This document shows positions 1 through 5,360 of a DNA stretch of 9,829 bases, in pieces. The DNA comes from CAZDAM01 sp964503595. Lineage in GTDB: Bacteria > Muiribacteriota > UBA6191. The notes under the pieces were generated by a model, which was given only the letters and a program-made list of their open reading frames with translations, was not told the origin of the DNA and made no database searches. The position numbers and the translations under genes were made by a program. The stretch is taken from NCBI GenBank assembly GCA_964503595.1, contig CAZDAM010000111.1:1-9829 (forward strand), in the 5' to 3' direction. Numbering within the stretch: the first letter of the stretch is position 1; each line of letters opens with the position of its first letter.

Positions 1-5
1 GGGGT

Positions 6-48
6 AAGGCCCGGTACTGAAGCTTAGGCTTCGGTACCGGGCCTTTTC
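6..48 (+). terminator. Rho-independent terminator-like hairpin ending an upstream unit
   Basis: An 18-bp stem pairs 6-23 with 28-45 around a TTAG tetraloop. It is continuous except for one T-G wobble (18/33). The stem base AAGGCCCGG is G/C rich and the 3' arm runs into TTTTC. No gene is visible to its left in the window, so it most likely ends a gene that lies outside. The A-rich start of the 5' arm means it could also work on the minus strand, but no minus-strand gene ends here. Confidence 0.8.
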
Positions 49-51
49 TGT

Positions 52-72
52 TTTCTTCCAACCTGGAAGAAA
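52..72. repeat. Second hairpin, 9-bp perfect stem
   Basis: TTTCTTCCA (52-60) pairs perfectly with TGGAAGAAA (64-72) around a 3-nt ACC loop, only a few bases after the first terminator. The stem is A/T rich and no T-run follows, so it is a weak terminator on its own. It may be a backup terminator or a 3' mRNA-stabilising structure. A role as an operator for downstream genes is possible but nothing supports it. Confidence 0.45.
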
Positions 73-288
73 TAGGCCTGTTCTTGGCAGATATCTTTAT
101 CCCATCCCCAAAAGTACGAAATTGTCGCGGTGAAAAACATGGAAGCTCAATTCATCGGAGATGCGGTTCTGGCTTCATTTGAAAGTGCTTTTAGAGGGTA
201 CAGGACTATGAGATTGTGACTGCGGCGAAGAAAAGACGGAAGTTTTTCTGGGAAGATCGGCCAGTCTGCAAATGCCTGGATTGCAGGC
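73..288. other. Stretch without a confident gene
   Basis: I see no convincing gene, promoter or RNA here. One plus-strand frame is open from 76 to a TGA at 217-219, and contains an ATG at 139 that would give a 26-residue peptide ending in RTMRL. The same frame is then open again to 516. This may be the 5' part of a decayed gene whose 3' part is the small ORF described next, but no homology is recognisable. The frame that is open on the opposite strand across this region has no Shine-Dalgarno and an unlikely composition. Confidence 0.3.
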
Positions 289-516
289 ATGCTGCTCTTG
301 CGCGCTGTTTTCGAATTCACACTTAAAACGGAAGAGGACAGGAAAGCAGAATCCGTTGAACCGGTAGTTGCCATGCAGGAACAGATGCCAGCCGTTTCCT
401 CGAAGCTTTCCAATGTTTCTGTCATACTGGTGAAAAGGGGAATCTGCAAGCCTGCGGAAATTGACTGTATGATTGATGAAAGACTGAGACGCAACTTTTT
501 TGACGGGTGTTCGTAG
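289..516 (+). CDS. Small hypothetical protein (75 aa), possibly the remnant of a broken gene
   Basis: I do not recognise this gene. The 75-residue product has no signal peptide and is mostly helical in character. Its C-terminal third (about residues 45-68) reads L-V-K-R-G-I-x-x-x-x-E-I-D-x-x-I-x-E-R, a helix-turn-helix-like pattern seen at the ends of many small bacterial proteins of unknown function. That gives some support for real coding. Against it, there is no clear Shine-Dalgarno before the ATG at 289, and the reading frame continues upstream without another stop to a TGA at 217-219, with a further open stretch before that. It ends in two tandem TAG codons 33 bp before the next start. 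It could be a real short gene, or the tail of a nonsense-disrupted gene starting near 139. Confidence 0.35.
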   Translation: MLLLRAVFEFTLKTEEDRKAESVEPVVAMQEQMPAVSSKLSNVSVILVKRGICKPAEIDCMIDERLRRNFFDGCS

Positions 517-529
517 TAGAAGGCGAACA
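508..529. repeat. Short inverted repeat just upstream of the Tyr-rich gene
   Basis: TGTTCG (508-513) and CGAACA (524-529) form a 6-bp inverted repeat with a 10-nt spacer, ending 20 bp before the ATG at 550. It could be an operator half-site pair or a leader hairpin near the ribosome binding site. Repeats of this size also occur by chance, and I see no clear -35/-10 pair to anchor it. Confidence 0.25.
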
Positions 530-549
530 GTACCGTAGAGGGGTCTCTG

Positions 550-1836
550 ATGAAACGGAATCGTATCAAAATTTCAGGTTGTGTTCTGGCTGTAAGCGCT
601 ATGGTGTCTCAGGTTTCGGCCTACACCATGCCAAATGCCTATGCGGCACCATCTTATGGCAGCAGCTATCAGAACGGAACCTACCAGTATGGTCAGGCCT
701 ATGGTCAGACAGGTTACCAGACTTCTTACTATGGCCAGGGTTACAGTGGTTACCAGCAGGGCTATCAGGGTTATTATGGTGGCACCGGTTACTCGGGTAT
801 GGGCCAGAATTTTTCCTACGTAGATAACAACTGGATTGAAGACAACCTGCGCTTTGCCGTAGCCGATGTCAATCAGAACCGCCCCTATCAGGCCATGCAG
901 CGCCTGCAGACAGTTATGGGCTATGTGCGTCAGTTTGGTGATTCCCAACTTTATCGTCGGGTTTCCATGGTGGCCAGTCTGGGCTATCGCTCCACACTGA
1001 CTCAGGAAGTCAACGGTCTTTACAATGAGTTTAAGGCCGGAAGTCTTCGGGTCGGTTGGGATTCCACCAGCAACCAGTCCTACAACGGGCAGGACGACAT
1101 CAGTCAGGATTATGTTCTGGCCCAGCTCAATGCGGCTAAAGCCGAACTGAACAGTGGAAACTCCAGTGCGGGCCGCCAACGCCTGGCTGCTCTGATCCAG
1201 GCGATTCCTCCTTTAGGTAACGATCGCCTGATTCGTAGGGTCTATTATGCAACCAGCATGAGCAAGCCATCGGAAATGGCTGCGGAAGCCCAATCGATTG
1301 CAACTGAGATTCAGTCTGGCTCCCTGGTGCTGAACGATACCGTCAACACAGCGTACAATTATTATTATGGGGGTGCCGGGGTAACCAATCCTTATGGTCA
1401 GCCGGATCAGAGCTCTGGCTATGGGACCCAGTATCAGAATGGCGGAGGTGCTCTTCCGACTCTGGGAGCAGGCCAGTACAGTTCGAATCCCTACGCGACT
1501 TACACTCCGACCAGTGGAATGGAGACAGGACTGCCGGCTTTTGGTACGGTTCAGTATACGACAGGTGCCAGTACCACCACAAACTATCTTGGTGCCGATT
1601 CCGGCTATGTAGCTCCAGCGCCTCAGACGCCGACAGCAGCTGCCACGACTGAGACTCCAGCTGCTACGACAGCAGTAGCTTCCATAACTCCGGATCTGGC
1701 TCAGCTTCAGGCTAATGTATCGGTAGCTTATGACAGGCTGAAAACAGCTCTGGCCAATGGAGATCGGGACGGGATTCTGGCGGCCCAGAAGGAATATCAA
1801 TCTGCTCAAAGTGCCTATGACGCAGCCAAGCGCTAA
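550..1836 (+). CDS. Secreted Tyr/Gly/Gln-rich protein with duplicated helical unit
   Basis: The 428-residue product begins with a typical Sec signal peptide: basic MKRNRIK, then a hydrophobic stretch, with likely cleavage after VSA (residue 24) or AYA (residue 32). Residues 33-90 are a low-complexity Y/G/Q/S segment with 15 tyrosines. Residues 95-166 and 188-259 are two copies of a 72-residue helical unit that align without a gap; shared positions include Q-R-L, R-R-V, E and G-S-L. Residues 265-380 are again Tyr/Gly/Pro/Thr rich and look disordered. Residues 383-428 form a helical, partly coiled segment ending in AAKR. There are no cysteines after the signal peptide. The start is supported by GAGGGG at 538-543. 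I recognise no named family. It heads a co-directional run of pilus-platform genes, so an exported surface or periplasmic role is likely, but the function is unknown. Confidence 0.85.
   Translation: MKRNRIKISGCVLAVSAMVSQVSAYTMPNAYAAPSYGSSYQNGTYQYGQAYGQTGYQTSYYGQGYSGYQQGYQGYYGGTGYSGMGQNFSYVDNNWIEDNLRFAVADVNQNRPYQAMQRLQTVMGYVRQFGDSQLYRRVSMVASLGYRSTLTQEVNGLYNEFKAGSLRVGWDSTSNQSYNGQDDISQDYVLAQLNAAKAELNSGNSSAGRQRLAALIQAIPPLGNDRLIRRVYYATSMSKPSEMAAEAQSIATEIQSGSLVLNDTVNTAYNYYYGGAGVTNPYGQPDQSSGYGTQYQNGGGALPTLGAGQYSSNPYATYTPTSGMETGLPAFGTVQYTTGASTTTNYLGADSGYVAPAPQTPTAAATTETPAATTAVASITPDLAQLQANVSVAYDRLKTALANGDRDGILAAQKEYQSAQSAYDAAKR
832..1326 (+). repeat. Protein-level tandem duplication, 72 residues x 2
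   Basis: Codons 95-166 (832-1047) and 188-259 (1111-1326) of the secreted protein encode matching units 93 residues apart. The alignment is gap-free over 72 positions with about 19 identities, including L6, A9, A11, N14, Q23-R24-L25, G36, L40, R42-R43-V44, E59, E66 and G70-S71-L72 of the unit. The DNA copies have diverged, so the duplication is old. Residues 394-416 resemble the first helical hairpin of the unit more weakly. Confidence 0.75.
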
Positions 1837-2551
1837 GCTTGAGTCTGTTGTTCAGTGGCTGATGGCCACCGCCTTTCTGGCGGTGGCCATTCGTCATTTT
1901 CAGTACTTTGAAGTTTATCTCTCCCGGCTTCTGTGGCTTTTGGAATTTCTTCTTCTTCTGGGGTTGTGTGGAGCCTGCATCCTTCGCAAGCCTCTGAAAA
2001 AATCAGCAAAAGGTTTCCGGGAATGGTGGATTCCTCCCCTTGGGGCTATCCTTCCTTTTTTTCTGATTCAGGATCCGGCTTCAATTCTGCAGGGGGAATG
2101 GCCACGATACCGCCCGCTTGCAAATCTGGCCTGGTATGACTGGCTGAAATGGGTCATGATTCTGGGAACAGGCCTTACCCTTTGGGCTCTGTGGCATTTA
2201 AGGGGCTCTTTCAGCATTCTGGTCGAGGCCAGAGAAAGAGTTTTTACCGGTCCCTACAGAATTTTCAGCCATCCTATGTATGTTGGAGAGGTCGTGACAG
2301 CGACAGCATCAGCTGCTTTGAGGGGTGGACTGGATGTCTGGGGATTCTGGTTTCTTTTCCTGCTTTGCCAGATTCTTCGTGCCCGCATGGAACATGAAAA
2401 GCTGCTTCAGGCCGGTTTTGGGTTACCGGAGGAGTATGGGGAGCAAAATGGTGTGTATAATGATGAAGAGCATGCCGATCCTCAAAGCAGGGGAAGAGGA
2501 GATCAGAGATGCCAAATTTCCTCCTTAAGCGAGGCAAAAAAGAAAAACTGA
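1817..2551 (+). CDS. Polytopic membrane methyltransferase, ICMT/PEMT-like
   Basis: The predicted product is 244 residues. It has several hydrophobic segments (about 13-25, 38-56, 73-88, 110-128 and 171-188) and the family signature in residues 129-158: R-G-S-F-S, then E-x-x-x-x-F-x-x-G-P-Y-R, then HPMYVGE, followed by EHEKLL at 192-197. This motif binds S-adenosylmethionine in isoprenylcysteine carboxyl methyltransferase-like and phospholipid methyltransferase-like enzymes. The usual R of RHP is S151. The substrate is unknown. The chosen ATG overlaps the upstream gene by 20 bp and has no strong Shine-Dalgarno. ATG 1862 is an alternative but lies inside a perfect hairpin. The last ~35 residues are hydrophilic and overlap pilM by 43 bp, unlike the family's usual basic C-terminus, so a frameshift near 2440 is possible. 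Confidence 0.75.
   Translation: MTQPSAKLESVVQWLMATAFLAVAIRHFQYFEVYLSRLLWLLEFLLLLGLCGACILRKPLKKSAKGFREWWIPPLGAILPFFLIQDPASILQGEWPRYRPLANLAWYDWLKWVMILGTGLTLWALWHLRGSFSILVEARERVFTGPYRIFSHPMYVGEVVTATASAALRGGLDVWGFWFLFLLCQILRARMEHEKLLQAGFGLPEEYGEQNGVYNDEEHADPQSRGRGDQRCQISSLSEAKKKN
1861..1891 (+). terminator. Perfect 12-bp hairpin between two genes: attenuator or weak terminator
   Basis: ATGGCCACCGCC (1862-1873) pairs perfectly with GGCGGTGGCCAT (1879-1890) around a TTTCT loop, with an added G-T pair at 1861/1891. It starts 24 bp after the stop of the secreted-protein gene and lies within the first 25 codons of the methyltransferase gene. The downstream bases TCGTCATTTTC give only a short T-run, so termination would be partial. 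It could lower transcription into the downstream genes, or act as an RNA stability or processing element. Confidence 0.5.
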
Positions 2552-3600
2552 TTGTTGAGGTGTCTGCAACAGGAATGCGGGCAGTTCAGATGATTCGGGA
2601 TGAGAATGTTCCCAAGGTTGTAAATGCTTTTTGTCAGTCCTGGCCTCATCGTCTGATTTTAAGCGAGGATGAATTTGCCGGTAGGCTTGAAAAAGTTGTC
2701 CAGGAACTGAGTCTGGTTTTCCCCCCCAAGCAGCATTCGGTCGTTTTCTGCTGTACGGATGCCACCAATATGGAGAGAATTGTCCAGGGGCCGGTCATTG
2801 AGGATGAGGAAGAGCTTGAAGAATGGCTTTTACAAAAAAAAGTCATGCCTTCTCAGGATGACTATATCTCCGACTTCTCTGTGATGGGGGACAGCCTGAG
2901 TGAATTCAAGAAGTCTCAGGATATTCTGGTTCGTTCGGTGAGCAAGAAAGTAGCTCAGGTGGCTATGGACGCCCTGGAGGAGGGAGGGTATGAGCTGGAA
3001 GCTCTGGAATATCCTTCCAACGTACTCAACTCTCTTCATGGTCTGTGGTTTCCAGATTCTGGTCAGGAGCATGAAATCATGTTTCATATTGGTCCTGAGA
3101 TATCCGTTATGGCTTTTTACCTGAACGGAGTGCCCCGATTTAGTCATGTTCTGAATTTCTCCCTGATGTCCTATCTGGATCATTTGATTGAAAAGGCCGG
3201 TATGGAGCCTGAAATGGCGCGCAAATTTATTCTGGAAGGTATTTTGCCTGTTCTTTATGACGGGGCCCCCAATCCGATCGATGAAGAATCGATTCAGCCG
3301 ATCCGGAATGACTTCCAATGGCTTGTTGCCGAGATTCAAAGGGTCAGCTCTTATTACTACTGCCGGGTTCTGGAGTGGCAGGGTATACGAGCCAATCGGG
3401 TTCTGTGCTCGGGACTTGAGGCTTATTCTCCTGGATTTCAGCAGGTTCTGAGGGATCAGCTTCAGACCAGTGTGGATGCTTTCAGTCTGATGGAATCTGT
3501 AGGGGCTTCCGAAGATATTGCGGCCAGGCTTGGAATGGATCAGTGGGGTTCGGTCATTCTTTGGGCAACGGGGCTTGGGACTCGTTATATGGATGAATAA
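2509..3600 (+). CDS. pilM: PilM/GspL-like actin-fold platform protein
   Basis: This 363-residue cytosolic protein matches the length and layout of PilM, the actin-fold protein that docks on the PilN cytoplasmic tail under the inner membrane. Supporting segments are the N-terminal strand pair LIVEVSATGMRAVQM (14-28), the central MFHIGPEISVMAFYLNGVPRFSHVL region (191-215; compare the DIG strand and NGVPRFSR in PilM), and the C-terminal RVLCSGLEAYSPGF (297-310; compare the SGG adenosine motif) followed by GLGTRY. The Asp and Gly expected in the phosphate motifs are replaced by E17/S19 and H193, so nucleotide binding is doubtful, as in the GspL cytoplasmic domain. GAGGAG at 2496-2501 supports the start. 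The end overlaps pilN by 1 bp (TAATG). The family call is by pattern and position; identity is probably low. Confidence 0.75.
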   Translation: MPNFLLKRGKKEKLIVEVSATGMRAVQMIRDENVPKVVNAFCQSWPHRLILSEDEFAGRLEKVVQELSLVFPPKQHSVVFCCTDATNMERIVQGPVIEDEEELEEWLLQKKVMPSQDDYISDFSVMGDSLSEFKKSQDILVRSVSKKVAQVAMDALEEGGYELEALEYPSNVLNSLHGLWFPDSGQEHEIMFHIGPEISVMAFYLNGVPRFSHVLNFSLMSYLDHLIEKAGMEPEMARKFILEGILPVLYDGAPNPIDEESIQPIRNDFQWLVAEIQRVSSYYYCRVLEWQGIRANRVLCSGLEAYSPGFQQVLRDQLQTSVDAFSLMESVGASEDIAARLGMDQWGSVILWATGLGTRYMDE

Positions 3601-4190
3601 TGGCAAAGAAACTTGGTGCAGCAAAAAAGAAGAAGGGGATGGATGGCCGTGACTGGGCGGTAATTGCCTCTTATTTCGTATTCTTTGGTTTTGTAATTGT
3701 GCTTTTTGTCATTTCCCGTCAGGGAAACCAGAAGGTCAAGGCTTTGGAGGCCCAGCTTGAAGGACTAAAAAGCCAGGAGTCAGCACTTCGGAGGGCGAAT
3801 TCGGCATCTGAGAAGGATCTTTCGGCGATGCGGGCCAGGCTTGAAGATTCGAATGCGAAAATGGAGAGGGAGCGCCAGGAATATGATTTTGTGGTGGGAA
3901 CTTCCCTTGAGTATGCGGAGAAGAGTGAGTTGATGATGGCTATCTGGGAGGCAATTGACAAGGTTCGCAATGTTGCCATCAAGTCTCTGGTGATTTCCAA
4001 GAATGAAGTTAATATTGAAATGATTACTCCATCCGGGGTTTATCTCACGGACTTTATCGGGACGCTTTATAAGCGGGCCGATCTGATTCAGACCATTCAG
4101 GTGACGGAGACCAAGCAGGAGCGTTCTTCCACTAAAGAGGGTGAAGAAGTTCTGTTGGGCAAAATCAAAATCATTGCCAAGGCGGGCTAG
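3600..4190 (+). CDS. pilN: PilN-like inner-membrane platform protein
   Basis: The product is 196 residues with one transmembrane helix (about 19-39) after a short Lys-rich cytoplasmic tail. A heptad-like, charged coiled coil follows (about 41-95). The C-terminal domain (about 108-195) has the alternating pattern of the PilN/GspL ferredoxin-like fold: an AIDKVRNVAIKSLVIS helix-strand, then NEVNIEMITPSGVYLTDFI, then a final strand GKIKIIAKA. PilN pairs with PilO in the periplasm and with PilM through its N-terminal tail. The typical tail motif INLLP is absent; the tail instead reads MAKKLGAAKKKKGMDGRDW. The start codon shares a base with the pilM stop, which implies translational coupling. Position between PilM-like and PilO-like genes is the strongest support. 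Confidence 0.75.
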   Translation: MAKKLGAAKKKKGMDGRDWAVIASYFVFFGFVIVLFVISRQGNQKVKALEAQLEGLKSQESALRRANSASEKDLSAMRARLEDSNAKMERERQEYDFVVGTSLEYAEKSELMMAIWEAIDKVRNVAIKSLVISKNEVNIEMITPSGVYLTDFIGTLYKRADLIQTIQVTETKQERSSTKEGEEVLLGKIKIIAKAG

Positions 4191-4192
4191 TC

Positions 4193-5224
4193 ATGTTTCA
4201 GGCTTTGCGGCTCAAAGAAAAAATCCTGATTGGATTGGTAGTTGTTTTTATTCCCCTGTTTACTTTTTATTCCCAGTTCATTGCACCCCGTTTTGGAGAT
4301 GCGAGGATTAACAGCGTGAATCGCCAGATTCAAAGGGAATCCAAGGATCTTGGTGAGTTGCAGAGCAGGGATTCTGCAATGAAGCAGGAAATTGAAAGCA
4401 TTCGCCAAAAGCTCTCTCAGCACGATGAGCAGGTCGCTAAAATGCGGGTTCAGGCGGAAGATTTCAAGCAGTATATTCTCTCCGATCGCTATGAAGTGGA
4501 ACTTTATCAATATCTTTTCGGCAGGGATGCCCGCTATAGCGTAATCGATTTGGGTAACAACCCTCGCAGGCTTCCTAAAGGAGCCTACACTGAAATTGTT
4601 TACAGCTATACGGCCAGGGGGCTTTTCCCGGACATCATGAAGATGGTTAAGAAGATTGAGCAGACCTCCCGCTCTCTTTCCATTTCAACCCTGAAGCTGG
4701 AGCGCCCCAGGTTCAATGCCAAGGAAGGGGAAAAGGATGACGGGACTGTGATTGCGGATGCCCAGATTCATGTGATTCTTTCTTCCAACGAAAGCGCACT
4801 TTCTTTTGAGGAATTCAAGAAAAATGCTCCTGAGCTTGAGATCAAGAAGATTGATGGCAACCCCTGGGATCCGAATTTTGGAGCTGCGACCCAGCAGGAT
4901 GAAGGCCCTACCGGGCCGGTGAAAAAGCTCAATCTGACTTCGGTCATCTACATGATTGATGAAGGGCAGAGGGTGGCCCGGTTTGAAAATCTGGGAAAAT
5001 GGTTCAAGCAGGGAGATGAGTTTGAAATTGAGCCAGGTAAGAGCTTTACAACTGTCCGTCTGATGCACATCGGAGGACGTTATGTGGTGGTGAAGCATCT
5101 GAACAAGAACATCACCTTCAAGTTGACTCTGGATGTCACCAATATCGGAGGCGCAGATTCCCAGGGGGGAATTGCCAATCGCAAGGAAATCGTCAGTGAT
5201 GATTCCATTCTTCAGAGCCAGTAA
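4193..5224 (+). CDS. pilO: PilO-like protein with C-terminal PilP/GspC-like domain (apparent fusion)
   Basis: The 343-residue product is much longer than usual PilO (about 200). Residues 11-30 form one transmembrane helix, 40-90 a coiled coil, and 97-198 a PilO-like ferredoxin-fold region that includes YTARGLFPDIMKMVKKIEQ and ending in the strand IADAQIHVIL. A linker then contains NPWDPN (223-228), close to the conserved N-P-F-x-P that precedes the PilP beta domain. Residues 245-313 (KLNLTSVIYMIDEGQRVARF, then GKWFKQGDEFE, then VRLMHIGGRYVVVKH) have the strand pattern of the PilP/GspC homology-region domain that contacts the secretin. It starts 2 bp after pilN and ends the operon; no pilQ follows. 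The PilO part is fairly sure from context; the PilP part is a pattern-based inference. Confidence 0.7.
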   Translation: MFQALRLKEKILIGLVVVFIPLFTFYSQFIAPRFGDARINSVNRQIQRESKDLGELQSRDSAMKQEIESIRQKLSQHDEQVAKMRVQAEDFKQYILSDRYEVELYQYLFGRDARYSVIDLGNNPRRLPKGAYTEIVYSYTARGLFPDIMKMVKKIEQTSRSLSISTLKLERPRFNAKEGEKDDGTVIADAQIHVILSSNESALSFEEFKKNAPELEIKKIDGNPWDPNFGAATQQDEGPTGPVKKLNLTSVIYMIDEGQRVARFENLGKWFKQGDEFEIEPGKSFTTVRLMHIGGRYVVVKHLNKNITFKLTLDVTNIGGADSQGGIANRKEIVSDDSILQSQ

Positions 5225-5254
5225 GGACTGGAAAATACATTTCATGAGGTTCTG

Positions 5255-5276
5255 AATTCCCCGCACAGGGGGATTT
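5255..5276 (+). terminator. First hairpin after the pil-like operon
   Basis: AATTCCCC (5255-5262) pairs with GGGGGATT (5268-5275), with one T-G wobble and a GCACA loop, 30 bp after the PilO stop and followed by TTACTT. It is a weak terminator candidate upstream of the stronger palindrome at 5314. Confidence 0.4.
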
Positions 5277-5313
5277 ACTTGGTCTCGTAAAGCAGTGTCG
5301 AGAGCAGGGTAGA

Positions 5314-5345
5314 AAAAAGGCCCGGCCAATTGGCCGGGCCTTTTT
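5314..5345. terminator. Bidirectional terminator between convergent genes
   Basis: A perfect 32-bp palindrome has arms 5314-5329 and 5330-5345. AAAAA leads into GGCCCGGCC, an AATT centre, GGCCGGGCC and then TTTTT. The A-run on one side and the T-run on the other make it functional in both directions, serving the pil-like operon on the plus strand and rplY on the minus strand, whose stop lies 16 bp away. Confidence 0.92.
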
Positions 5346-5360
5346 CCTGCCAGAAAGAAC

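Noticed and set aside
217..249. In-frame TGA at 217 considered as a selenocysteine codon.
   Set aside because: The context L-TGA-L-R-R-R has no redox motif, and the only downstream hairpin (229-235 with 243-249) is A/T-rich with a poor apical loop. A nonsense mutation or ordinary stop is simpler.
147..569. 140-residue open frame on the minus strand.
   Set aside because: No ribosome binding site, Ser/Leu-rich low-quality composition, and it runs across the start of the clearly real plus-strand gene.
571..582. I-S-G-C at residues 8-11 of the secreted protein looks like a lipobox.
   Set aside because: Only seven mostly charged residues precede it and the hydrophobic stretch comes after it, so it cannot be the cleavage region of a lipoprotein signal peptide.
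574..1179. 201-residue open frame on the minus strand opposite the Tyr-rich gene.
   Set aside because: It is the complement of biased Tyr/Gly/Gln codons, giving an artificial Ile/Val/Thr-rich product; the plus strand has a signal peptide, Shine-Dalgarno and internal duplication.
1757..1816. Longer N-terminus for the methyltransferase from ATG 1757.
   Set aside because: It would overlap the upstream gene by 80 bp and add a charged MEIGTGFWRPRR stretch that is only the other frame of that gene.
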